This document shows positions 16,114-24,799 of a stretch of DNA of 64,000 nucleotides, in pieces. Position 1 is the first letter of the stretch. The number at the start of each line of letters is the position of its first letter. The DNA is from an uncultured Collinsella sp. Lineage in GTDB: Bacteria; Actinomycetota; Coriobacteriia; Coriobacteriales; Coriobacteriaceae. A program made the translations under genes and the position numbers. The notes under the pieces were generated by a model that was not told the origin of the DNA, did not search any database, and worked only from the letters and a program-made list of their open reading frames with translations. The stretch spans positions 1 through 64,000 of the forward strand of contig CALHDP010000089.1 of the NCBI GenBank assembly GCA_938023085.1. Direction: 5' to 3'.

Positions 16114-18879
16114 GTGAGCCTCGGCAGCAAACTATCCAATGCAAAGGTCTCCTTTGCGATATTTAAGCGTGACATTAAGCGATTGCTTATGAACCCCGTC
16201 GCCTTGGTGGTTACCCTGGGCGTGTGCGTTATTCCCTCACTGTATGCCTGGTACAACATCGTGGCAAACTGGGATCCGTATGGAAACACCCAGGGCATTA
16301 AAATCGCTATCGCCAACAATGATCGGGGCACCCAGAACGACCTAGTGGGCGAGCTCAACGCGGGCGACCAGGTCGTCGATCAGCTCAAGGAGAACGACCA
16401 ACTGGGCTGGACCTTCGTCGATTCGGCGGCCGATGCCAAAGAGGGCGTCGAGAGCGGCGAGTACTATGCTGCCATCGTGATTCCCAAGAACTTCTCCGAC
16501 AATCTCGTCTCGATGCTCGACGGCAATTACCATCAGCCGAAACTCACCTATTACGTCAACGAGAAAAAGAGCGCCATTGCGCCCAAGGTCACCGATACCG
16601 GTGCAAACACCATTGAGGGGCAGATCAACTCGGAGTTTGTCTCCACGGTGGGCGAGACCGTCGCGGGCATTGCCAAAGATGCTGGCATCGACCTTAAAGA
16701 CAAGGCAACCCAGACTCAGGATTCGTTGGCAAGTTCGGTGTCCGAGGCATCCGATACCTTGGGCGAGGTGCGCGATTCGATTGGCGACATGAATGACGCC
16801 ATCGATAAGACGAGTGGTGCTATCGCCTCGGCTGATGCGGCACTTGCCGGCCTGCAGGGTCAGGCGCCGTCACTGACGCAGGCGATCTCCCAGGGCAATG
16901 ACCTGCTGGGCGAGGCCCGCACTACGGCGGGCAACTCTATCGCCTCGCTCTCCAAGGCGCTCTCGGAGGGCAGCCTTGCGCTCACCAAGACGTCGGCCTC
17001 CGCGAACGCTGCCATCGGCAAGCTGACGGGCACGGTCACATCTACGACCACCCGTATCGACAATTCGCTCGAGTCTCTCCAAGCGACGATCGACCACAAT
17101 AAGGCCGTTATCGGGCACTTGGAGATTCTCGCCAATGACACGTCGACAGGTTCCGAGGAAATTGACGCGCGCATTGTATCGACCATCGATTTGCTTCGAG
17201 AGCAGAATGAAAAGCTTCAGAGCATCAAGGACGGTCTGTCTGCGCAGTCGAGCGCCATGGCAAATGACGCCGCGGCTGTATCGGGCGCCAGCGATGCTAT
17301 CAATAACGCAATTCAGGCCGGTGCGACCAACCTTGGCCAGGCCCAAACGAACCTGGGCCAAAGCGCGCTGCCGAAGGCCTCAAGCGCGCTCGATTCCTTT
17401 GCTGCCGTCTCGGGTGATCTGACGGGAATCGTATCGGGTCTTACGCCCACGATTGCGAGCGCGCGTGGCACGCTGGCCCAACTCAACGCTACGCTCGGTC
17501 AGGCCAAGACCACGCTGTCCCAGACCGATGCCTCGCTTGCCAAGGTCCAGGACAAGCTTGCAACCGCCGCCAACGACATCGCGGCGCTACGGACCTCTGA
17601 GTCCATGGGCGAGCTGGCCGACCTGATGGGCGTCGACGTCGATGACGTTGCAGACTTCATGGCATCTCCGGTCGAACTGACCTCAAAGTCAATTTACCCG
17701 GTCAAGAGCTTTGGTTCGGGCATCGCCCCGTTCTATACCAATCTGGCGCTGTGGGTGGGTGGCTACGTGCTCATCGCCATCTACAAGCTCGAGGTCGACC
17801 GCGAAGGCATCGGCAGCTTTACCGCGCGTCAGGGCTACTTTGGCCGCTGGCTGCTCCTGGTGATCCTGGGCGCGCTCCAGGCCATCATCGTTACGGTGGG
17901 CGATCTGGTGATTGGCGTGCAGTGCGTCAGCCCGCTGCTGTTCGTGCTGGGCGGCATCGCCATTTCGTTCACCTACGTCAATATCATCTATGCGCTGTCC
18001 ACCACGTTTAAGCATATCGGCAAGGCAATCGGTGTCATTCTCGTCATCGTGCAGATTCCGGGTTCGTCGGGCATGTACCCCATCGAGATGATGCCTGGCT
18101 TCTTCCAGTGGCTGCACCCACTGCTGCCCTTTACCTACGGCATCAATCTGCTGCGCGAGACGGTCGGCGGCATGTACTCGTTTAACTACCTGTTTAACCT
18201 GTGCATTCTGGGCGTGTTCTTGATCGTGGCGCTCTTTATCGGCCTGCAGCTGCGCCCGTTACTGCTCAACCTCAACCTTCTCTTTGATAAACAGCTTTCC
18301 ACGACCGGTATGATGATTTGCGAGTCCAACGACCTGCCGCGCCAGCGCTACTCGCTGCGCACGGCCATGCGTGTCATGCTCGATTCCGATTCGTACCGTC
18401 GCGAACTGCTCGATCATGCGGTCGCCTTTGAACATCGCTACCCGTACTACATCAAGGGCGGTTTTGCCGCCGTGGTGGGCGTTCAGGTCCTGCTCTTTGT
18501 CCTGTCGACGGTTCTCGATATTGACAATAACGGCAAGATCATCCTGCTTGTCATTTGGATCATCTCGGTCATTGCCATCTGCGGCTGGCTTATCAATATC
18601 GAATATATCCGCGCGAGCCTCAATACCCAGATGCGCATCTCGGCGCTTTCGGATGAGGACCTGCGTCGCGAGATGCGCGAGCACACGGCCGCCATTCCTG
18701 CTGCCCGCTACATGTTTGGCCTCAACGCCAGCGAGCGTGGTGCCAAGGGCGGCGATCAGTCCACGGGCCGCTTGCCGCATATAGGCTCGAACCATAAATC
18801 TCAGGACAGCGACAGCACAGCCACAAATGATGGAGATGCCACTCCGCTTGGCAAGCACTCCAAAGGAGGTGAGGCATAA
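16114..18879 (+). CDS. YhgE/Pip-domain membrane protein 1
   Basis: 921 residues from GTG at 16114, preceded by GGATGG at good spacing. The frame is open to about 16030, with ATG at 16063 and 16099 as alternatives. After FAIFKRDIKRLL comes one membrane segment (VALVVTLGVCVIPSLYAWY), then about 500 residues outside the membrane that are Ala/Ser/Thr-rich and coiled-coil-like. A C-terminal ABC-2-type permease part with six or so membrane segments starts near FYTNLALWVGGYVLIAI. Two more segments and a charged tail follow, absent from the second copy. The family includes phage-receptor protein Pip and EsaA/YueB of type VII secretion; no secretion genes are adjacent. Confidence 0.9.
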   Translation: MSLGSKLSNAKVSFAIFKRDIKRLLMNPVALVVTLGVCVIPSLYAWYNIVANWDPYGNTQGIKIAIANNDRGTQNDLVGELNAGDQVVDQLKENDQLGWTFVDSAADAKEGVESGEYYAAIVIPKNFSDNLVSMLDGNYHQPKLTYYVNEKKSAIAPKVTDTGANTIEGQINSEFVSTVGETVAGIAKDAGIDLKDKATQTQDSLASSVSEASDTLGEVRDSIGDMNDAIDKTSGAIASADAALAGLQGQAPSLTQAISQGNDLLGEARTTAGNSIASLSKALSEGSLALTKTSASANAAIGKLTGTVTSTTTRIDNSLESLQATIDHNKAVIGHLEILANDTSTGSEEIDARIVSTIDLLREQNEKLQSIKDGLSAQSSAMANDAAAVSGASDAINNAIQAGATNLGQAQTNLGQSALPKASSALDSFAAVSGDLTGIVSGLTPTIASARGTLAQLNATLGQAKTTLSQTDASLAKVQDKLATAANDIAALRTSESMGELADLMGVDVDDVADFMASPVELTSKSIYPVKSFGSGIAPFYTNLALWVGGYVLIAIYKLEVDREGIGSFTARQGYFGRWLLLVILGALQAIIVTVGDLVIGVQCVSPLLFVLGGIAISFTYVNIIYALSTTFKHIGKAIGVILVIVQIPGSSGMYPIEMMPGFFQWLHPLLPFTYGINLLRETVGGMYSFNYLFNLCILGVFLIVALFIGLQLRPLLLNLNLLFDKQLSTTGMMICESNDLPRQRYSLRTAMRVMLDSDSYRRELLDHAVAFEHRYPYYIKGGFAAVVGVQVLLFVLSTVLDIDNNGKIILLVIWIISVIAICGWLINIEYIRASLNTQMRISALSDEDLRREMREHTAAIPAARYMFGLNASERGAKGGDQSTGRLPHIGSNHKSQDSDSTATNDGDATPLGKHSKGGEA

Positions 18880-21069
18880 ATGAAGAACATCCTGCATCTG
18901 TTTAAGCGCGATGTCCAAAACGTGTCTCGCTCCGTGATCGGCTTGGTTGTCGTGATGGGCCTCATTATCGTACCGTGTCTGTACGCGTGGTTTAACATCG
19001 CCGGCAGCTGGGATCCGTACGGCAACACCGGCAATCTTAAGATCGCCGTGGTCAACACCGATGAGGGTTACGAGAGCGATCTGATCCCCGTTGAGGTCAA
19101 CGTGGGTGAAAACGTGACCGCCACCCTGCGCGGCAACGAGAGCTTCGATTGGGTTGTACTCAACAATCGAGAAAAGGCCATCGAGGGCGTCAAATCGGGC
19201 GCATACTATGCGGCTGTCGTTATCCCTAAGACGTTTAGTGCCGATATGATGACGCTCTTTTCGACCGACGTGAAGCATGCCGATATCGAGTTCTACGAGA
19301 ATCAGAAGGCCAACGCCATTGCCCAGATCGTGACCGAGAAAGGGTCGAGTGCCGTCCAGAGCCAAGTCAACGAGACCTTTACCAAGACCATTACGACCAT
19401 CGGTCTTAAAACCGTGTCCAGCCTGCTCGACTACATGAGCACCGATCAAGTGAGCAACTTTATCGCCAACCTGTCCTCGACGCTCGGCGATTCGGTCCAG
19501 GACCTGCAAGACGTTCAGGCCAGCGCAACGTCGCTGGCGGGCATTTTGAGTTCCACGTCCGATTCGCTGACGTCGGCGGGCGGTATGCTCAAGCAGACGG
19601 GCACGGTCGATGAGTCGACTAAGCAGCTGATGGAGCATGCCAAGAGCGGTATGAGCGATTCCAAGGAAGCGCTGAAGGACGCCAACGACGCCATCAACGC
19701 CGCGATTGACGGAAGCGCGGGCTCGTTTGACAACGTGTCCGCCGAGCTTGCGAAGGCATTTGATGCCGCGAATCAACATGTCGACCTTACAGTGTCCCAG
19801 CTCAACGATGCCGCGGCGGCGCTCAACACGCGTGCCGACGATATCGACGCCACGGCCGACCAGCTCCGCAGCTTTGCCGATCAGGTGACTGACGAAAAGC
19901 TCCAGGACAGCCTCAAGTCTGTGGCAACATCGCTGAGCAGAATCGCGGTGGAGTATCGCAATAACGCCAAGGACCTGACGGCAACCGCAAAGTCCCTTTC
20001 TGACAGCATGGCAGAAGTTAACAAGTCGCGTGCCGAGGTCGATCAGGCAATCGCGGATGCCAAGGCTGGTATCTCGGGCGCCAAGACTGACTACGACTCT
20101 ACGTTTTCGGTCAAGGCCAAAGAACTCAAGAAGACTATTTCGGGCGTTCTGGATTCACTCAACGGTATCTCGGGCGATCTGGATAGTGCCGTAGACGGTC
20201 TGACCGACGCATCCGGTTCGCTGGCAAAGGGCCTCTCTAAGGCTGCAAAGCTCGTCAACAAGGCTTCTGACCAGCTGGGCGAGGCGGCGGACAAGATTAG
20301 CGCTTTCAAGGACGAGCTCGATGGTGCCCTTATGTCGGACGATCTGGCCACGATCAAGACGATGATCGGCAACGACCCCGATGGTTTGGCCGCGTCGCTT
20401 TCCGGTCCCGTCGCGCTCGACCGCAAGCCGGTCTATCCGATCCGCAATTACGGCTCTGCCATGGCGCCGTTCTACACGATCCTGTCGCTCTGGGTCGGCT
20501 CGATCGTGCTGGCTGCCATGATGAAGGTTTCGGTCGACGATGAGCTCATCAACGAGCTCATCCCCGTGCGCCTGCACGAGATCTATCTGGGCCGTTACCT
20601 GTTCTTTGGCGGTCTGGCCCTGCTGCAGGCAACACTCGTATGCGCGGGCGATATCCTGTTCTTTGGCATCCAGTGCGACAACCCGCTGCAGTTTGTGCTG
20701 GCGGGCTGGGTCGCGAGCCTCGTGTTCTCCAATATCGTCTACACGCTTACAGTGTCGTTTGGCGATATCGGTAAGGCACTTGCTGTCGTGCTGCTGGTTA
20801 TGCAGGTCGGTGGTTCGGGCGGCACGTTCCCCATCGAGATGACCGGCCCCGTGTTCCAGGCAATCTATCCGTTCCTGCCGTTTACCCACGGCATCAACGC
20901 CATGCATGCCGCCATGGCCGGTGCCTACCATATGGAGTACTGGATTGAGCTGGGCATTCTGACGAGCTATCTGATTCCGTCGCTGGCCCTGGGCGTGGTC
21001 TTCCGCCGCCCAGTCATCAAAGCCAACGACTGGATCATCGAAAAGCTTGAAAGCACGAAACTTATTTAG
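18880..21069 (+). CDS. YhgE/Pip-domain membrane protein 2
   Basis: 729 residues. The ATG directly abuts the stop codon of the first copy (TAA ATG) behind AAAGGAGGTGA, so the two are translationally coupled. The layout matches copy 1: HLFKRDVQNVSRS, membrane segment, a signature WDPYGNTGNLKIAVVN shared almost word for word with copy 1, a large extracytoplasmic coiled-coil region, and C-terminal membrane segments from FYTILSLWVGSIVLAA to the end. The pair may form a heteromeric envelope complex or transporter; this is inference from coupling and similarity. Function in the family is poorly known. Confidence 0.9.
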   Translation: MKNILHLFKRDVQNVSRSVIGLVVVMGLIIVPCLYAWFNIAGSWDPYGNTGNLKIAVVNTDEGYESDLIPVEVNVGENVTATLRGNESFDWVVLNNREKAIEGVKSGAYYAAVVIPKTFSADMMTLFSTDVKHADIEFYENQKANAIAQIVTEKGSSAVQSQVNETFTKTITTIGLKTVSSLLDYMSTDQVSNFIANLSSTLGDSVQDLQDVQASATSLAGILSSTSDSLTSAGGMLKQTGTVDESTKQLMEHAKSGMSDSKEALKDANDAINAAIDGSAGSFDNVSAELAKAFDAANQHVDLTVSQLNDAAAALNTRADDIDATADQLRSFADQVTDEKLQDSLKSVATSLSRIAVEYRNNAKDLTATAKSLSDSMAEVNKSRAEVDQAIADAKAGISGAKTDYDSTFSVKAKELKKTISGVLDSLNGISGDLDSAVDGLTDASGSLAKGLSKAAKLVNKASDQLGEAADKISAFKDELDGALMSDDLATIKTMIGNDPDGLAASLSGPVALDRKPVYPIRNYGSAMAPFYTILSLWVGSIVLAAMMKVSVDDELINELIPVRLHEIYLGRYLFFGGLALLQATLVCAGDILFFGIQCDNPLQFVLAGWVASLVFSNIVYTLTVSFGDIGKALAVVLLVMQVGGSGGTFPIEMTGPVFQAIYPFLPFTHGINAMHAAMAGAYHMEYWIELGILTSYLIPSLALGVVFRRPVIKANDWIIEKLESTKLI

Positions 21070-21164
21070 TGCAACAGCGTGACATTGACGAAACATTGAG
21101 GTTTACTCTGCCGACGCTTTAGTGCGGTGAATTGCGGTGTGACGTTGGTTGTTGCTACAGTAGC

Positions 21165-21198
21165 GGGGCGTGCCGGGGGTCCGGCGCGTCCCGTTTTT
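21165..21198 (+). terminator. Terminator or leader hairpin between yhgE2 and the DMT gene
   Basis: GGGGCGTGCCGG (21165-21176) pairs, with two G-U pairs, to CCGGCGCGTCCC (21181-21192), followed by GTTTTTATTT. A candidate promoter (TTGCGG at 21132, TACAGT at 21156) lies just upstream, so the hairpin might act as an attenuator for the next gene instead. Confidence 0.65.
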
Positions 21199-21269
21199 AT
21201 TTGACCATGAGGCGGCATGCAGCCATACGCGTGCGGACACCACGCCCAGTTTGAGTGTGAGGATGTTCC

Positions 21270-22241
21270 ATGGCCCAATACGCTGCCAACGAAATCGAAA
21301 ACATGCCCGATAGCCCTGTTGCTCGCGAGGACCTGGGCGCGGGCGGCACCTCCCGTGGTGCTGGTGCTCGTTCGCCGTTGTTCTGGAAAGTTCTACTGCT
21401 TTCGGTGGCGATTATCTGGGGCTACTCCTTTACCACTATGAAGGACGCGCTCGACACCATTCCGGTGTTCGAACTGCTCTATATTCGTTTTCTTCCCGCG
21501 GCGCTGGTCATGCTTGTTATCTTTCGCAAGCGCATCGCCGCCCACCTTAACGCTCGCAATCTGATTGTCGGTCTGAGCATGGGCGCGCTCATGTGGGCAG
21601 CCTATGCCTTGCAGACGGTCGGTCTGGCGCACACCACAGCGGGCAAGAACGCGTTTTTGACGGGAACATACTGCATCCTCGTGCCCTTTGCGAGCTATTT
21701 TCTGAGCGGCGAAAAACTCACCCGCTATAACCTGGGCGCGGCACTGCTGTGCTTGGCGGGCATTGGCTTGGTGGCGCTCGATAGCGTCGAGTTCAACATC
21801 GGTGATGCCATCACGCTGGGCGGTGCGGTTTTCTTTGCCATTCAGATGTCGGTGACGGCCAAGTACGGCCGAAAGATGGACATCAACGTCATCACGTTTT
21901 GGATGTTTGTGGGCAATGGCGTCTTGAGCCTTATCTCGTCGCTGTTGTTCGAGACCCAAGCGCCCGCGTCCGTGTGGACGCCGAGCTTTATCGGCGTGAT
22001 GGCCTTTCTCTCGGTGGGCTGCACGTGCGTGGCGCTGCTCATCCAAAACGTCGGCTTGGCGCACGTCCCGGCCTCGACGGGCTCATTGCTCCTATCGATG
22101 GAGTCCCCCTCGGGTGTGTTGTTTTCGGTGCTGCTGATGGGGGAGGCGCTCACTTCGCGTCTGCTCGCCGGCTTCGTCCTCATCTTCTTGTCGATCATCT
22201 TGAGCGAGACACATTTCGATTTTTTGCGCCGAAATAATTGA
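21270..22241 (+). CDS. DMT-superfamily (EamA) transporter
   Basis: 323 residues, inner membrane. After a polar N-terminal stretch of about 35 residues there are ten hydrophobic segments in two EamA repeats, the first starting KVLLLSVAIIWGYSFTTMKDALD and the second after GLVALDSVEFNIGDAITLGGAVFFA. AHTTAGKNAFLTGTYCILVPFASYF and AHVPASTGSLLLSMESPSGVLFSVLL are the usual conserved loops at the repeat ends. It probably exports a small metabolite or amino acid; the substrate cannot be read from sequence. SD GTGAGGATG precedes the ATG. Confidence 0.88.
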   Translation: MAQYAANEIENMPDSPVAREDLGAGGTSRGAGARSPLFWKVLLLSVAIIWGYSFTTMKDALDTIPVFELLYIRFLPAALVMLVIFRKRIAAHLNARNLIVGLSMGALMWAAYALQTVGLAHTTAGKNAFLTGTYCILVPFASYFLSGEKLTRYNLGAALLCLAGIGLVALDSVEFNIGDAITLGGAVFFAIQMSVTAKYGRKMDINVITFWMFVGNGVLSLISSLLFETQAPASVWTPSFIGVMAFLSVGCTCVALLIQNVGLAHVPASTGSLLLSMESPSGVLFSVLLMGEALTSRLLAGFVLIFLSIILSETHFDFLRRNN

Positions 22242-22263
22242 GCGCAATTGTAAACAACTTGTT

Positions 22264-22290
22264 GCGCCGCCCTCCTGGGGCGGCGTTTTT
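22264..22290 (+). terminator. Terminator after the DMT transporter
   Basis: CGCCGCCC and GGGCGGCG stem with a short loop, followed by six T. Confidence 0.9.
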
Positions 22291-22369
22291 TATGTAACGC
22301 CCTTACAGTTATGCCTTGCACTTTAGACTATCAAAGTGTTTGCTGCACAAATAATACTGGAGGGCATCT

Positions 22370-23668
22370 ATGGCACCAGCTCAGTCCAATCTTCAACCGC
22401 AACCAGCGCCCAAGGCCACCCAGGCAGCGCAAGCCGCTATCGGTGACGGTCTTGTTGCCGAGGCTCAAGCTTTTGCAGACAAACTTGCTGCGTGGCGCCA
22501 CGACCTGCATCAGACGCCCGAGTTGGGTAATCGCCTTCCGCAAACCTCTGCGTATATCCAGGCACGTCTGACCGAGATGGGCATCCCGTTTGCCACGCTC
22601 GTCGACGGCTCCTGTGTTGTGGGCCTTATTGGTGCTGGTGCGGCCGTGGCGGCCCAGGGCAACGGTATGTGCACGGACGATCAGGCCGGCACGGTCATCA
22701 TGCTCCGTGGCGACATGGACGCACTGCCCGTCGCGGAAGAGTCGGGCGAGCCTTTCGCCTCTGTCAACGGCTGCATGCATGCTTGCGGCCACGATATGCA
22801 TGCGACGGCCCTGCTTGGTGCCGCCCACCTGCTCAAGGCCCGCGAGTCCGAGCTTGTCGACGCCAACGCCACAGTTAAGTTGCTGTTCCAGCCGGGCGAG
22901 GAAACCTTTGAGGGCGCCCGCGCCGCCATTGCCGACGGTCTGCTGCAGAATCCGCGTCCCCAGGCCGCCTTTGCCATGCATGTCAATAGCCAGTCGCCGC
23001 TTGGCCTGGTGCTCTACGGCAGCCCGGCGCTCTCGGGCGTGTACGGTTTTCGCATCACGCTTCAGGGCAAGGGCGGCCATGGCTCGAGCCCCGAGATCTG
23101 CATCGACCCCATCACGGCCGGCGTCCATGTGCATCTGGCGCTTCAGGAGCTCATCTCCCGCGAGGTGCCGGCGGCCAAGGAGGTCGCGCTTACCGTTGGC
23201 AAGTTCGCCGGCGGTCAGGCCGCAAATGTCATCCCCGACACTTGTGTGCTCGAGGGAACGCTGCGTGGCTTCGACGTCGAGCTCATGGAGCACCTCAAGA
23301 CCCGCATCGCGGAGGTCGTTAAAGGCGTTGCCTCGACCTATCGTACGCCGGCGACTATCGAGACGCTCTCGGATGTTCCCCCGCTCGTACTCGATGACGA
23401 TATGACTCAGGCTTCGCTTGGCTATGTGGGTGTGGCGCTGCCCAAGGCCGCCTTCCTGCCGCTGTTCCACGCCATGGCGAGCGAGGACTTCGCGTTGATT
23501 TCGAGCGAGATCCCGAGTGCGTACTTTACCGTGGGCGCTGCCGTGACTGATACGGACGAGCATTTTGCTCAGCATCATCCCAAGGCACGTTTTAGCGATG
23601 CTGAGCTTCCCCTTGGCGCCGCGGCTTATGCCGCCGTCGCTTTGGGCTACATCGCCGACCACCGGTAG
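22370..23668 (+). CDS. M20D family amidohydrolase (HipO/IAA-hydrolase-like)
   Basis: 432 residues, cytoplasmic. Cleaves an amide bond such as in N-acyl amino acids. Metal-site motifs: RGDMDALP (113-120), CMHACGHDMH (135-144) with the family's Cys and His ligands, QPGEE (174-178) and MHVNSQSP (about 202). A dimerisation insert contains GKGGHGSSPEICIDPI, and FHAMASEDFALISSEIPSAYFTVGA is the final conserved block. The first 30 residues are Gln/Ala/Pro-rich and absent from typical members. An MFS transporter pseudogene follows, perhaps formerly its substrate carrier. Confidence 0.9.
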   Translation: MAPAQSNLQPQPAPKATQAAQAAIGDGLVAEAQAFADKLAAWRHDLHQTPELGNRLPQTSAYIQARLTEMGIPFATLVDGSCVVGLIGAGAAVAAQGNGMCTDDQAGTVIMLRGDMDALPVAEESGEPFASVNGCMHACGHDMHATALLGAAHLLKARESELVDANATVKLLFQPGEETFEGARAAIADGLLQNPRPQAAFAMHVNSQSPLGLVLYGSPALSGVYGFRITLQGKGGHGSSPEICIDPITAGVHVHLALQELISREVPAAKEVALTVGKFAGGQAANVIPDTCVLEGTLRGFDVELMEHLKTRIAEVVKGVASTYRTPATIETLSDVPPLVLDDDMTQASLGYVGVALPKAAFLPLFHAMASEDFALISSEIPSAYFTVGAAVTDTDEHFAQHHPKARFSDAELPLGAAAYAAVALGYIADHR

Positions 23669-23708
23669 CACCCAACCTTGCTACTCGTTTTTTTAAAAAA
23701 GGAACAGT

Positions 23709-24495
23709 ATGTCCCAACAACGTAAGCTCTTCCCTGGTTGGCTCGTCGTGGCCTCCGGCTTTGTGATCATGGCCACGTGCTACACGATTTTCGTCAACTG
23801 CATGAGCCTGTTTCAGCCGCTGATCGTCAGCGACCTGGGCATTTCCCTTGCGCAGTACAACATCTCCAATGCGATCTCTACCGTGGTGAGCGTTATCGGC
23901 TCACTTGTCATTGGCCATGTTGCCGATAAAGTAAGCGGCCGTGTTTTGGGCTCCCTCACTGTAATCGCCACCTCTGCCGTGCTTGTCGGCATGAGCTTTG
24001 TGGGCGAGCTTTGGCAGGTCTACGTGCTCTTTGCCGTTTCGGGCTGCTTTGCCGTTGCCTCGACCCGACTGCTCATTAGCCTGGTGACCGCCAACTGGTT
24101 TACGGCCAAGCGAGGCCTTGCCATCTCCATCGCACTTTCGGGCTCGGGCTTTGGCGGCGCTATTCTGTCTCCCATCGTGAGCTCGCTTATCGTGAGCGTT
24201 GGCTGGCGTTCCGCCTTCCTGGTGCTCGCGGCTATCTGCATGCTGGCGGCGCTGCCCAGCCGCGTCCAAGCAGTTTGGTATGGCCGACCTGGGCAAGGTC
24301 ACGGGTACCATTACCTCGCTCGAGATGGTCGGCGGCACCGTGGGCGCCATCGTCTCGGGCGTGCTGTTCGATGCCACGGGCTCCTTTGCGAGCACCTGGA
24401 TTGTGTGCCTGGCGTGCTCCGTGGTCATGCTCGTGTTCCTGCTGGCATACGAGCCCATCGCCGCCAAGCTGCGCGCGAGCGTGGCGGGGGAGTAG
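23709..24495 (+). pseudogene. MFS transporter, internally deleted and frameshifted
   Basis: The first 190 codons encode a normal MFS N-terminal half (FPGWLVVASGFVIMATCYTIF through six membrane segments to LVLAAICMLAALP), of the oxalate/formate-antiporter-like type. Near 24261 the homology jumps to the last quarter of the protein, read in the next frame (FGMADLGKVTGTITSLEMVGG... LLAYEPIAAKLRASVAGE, ending with TAG at 24495). The segments for membrane helices 7-10 are missing and the joint is out of frame. Read through, the first frame continues as nonsense into hisS, so no functional carrier can be made. Confidence 0.88.
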
Positions 24496-24532
24496 ACGTC
24501 CGTCGCTCTTTGCTGTTCGCCCCGTTCTGCTT

Positions 24533-24734
24533 GTGGCCGCCCTGGAAGCCGAATGGATGCTCGTACCATCATTCGGTTTCCAAGGCGGCCACGGGCCTAC
24601 GAAATGATCCGTTTTCCTCCGTCCCTAACAGATCATGTGACCCGAAGGGGTCGGAGGAAAGCGGATCGGCTGTCGCGGCGGCGCGTCTGGCCGAACGAGC
24701 CCCCATACCCTCGTTCGGTCAGACGCGCTGCCGC
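24533..24734. repeat. Array of three consecutive long hairpins before hisS
   Basis: H1: arms 24533-24555 and 24570-24592 (23 bases, one mismatch and one G-U). H2: 24606-24621 and 24652-24667 (16 bp, one G-U). H3: 24675-24699 and 24710-24734 (25 bp, two G-U), followed by GTTTTGTTTTTG, a good terminator. Near-perfect arms this long, with no shared arm sequence, exceed what termination needs. Confidence 0.88.
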
Positions 24735-24751
24735 GTTTTGTTTTTGTGCCG

Positions 24752-24757
24752 TATAAT
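24752..24757 (+). promoter_or_regulatory. hisS: -10 element of hisS promoter
   Basis: Perfect TATAAT, 43 bases before the hisS ATG. The -35 region would fall inside hairpin H3 and has no good match. Confidence 0.6.
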
Positions 24758-24799
24758 GACCACTACCTATGACGCGATACAAAAGAAAGGTGTTTGCCC

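Noticed and set aside
16114..21069. A type VII secretion locus
   Set aside because: YhgE/Pip proteins are related to EsaA, but no FtsK/EssC ATPase, WXG100 or EsaB-type gene is near.
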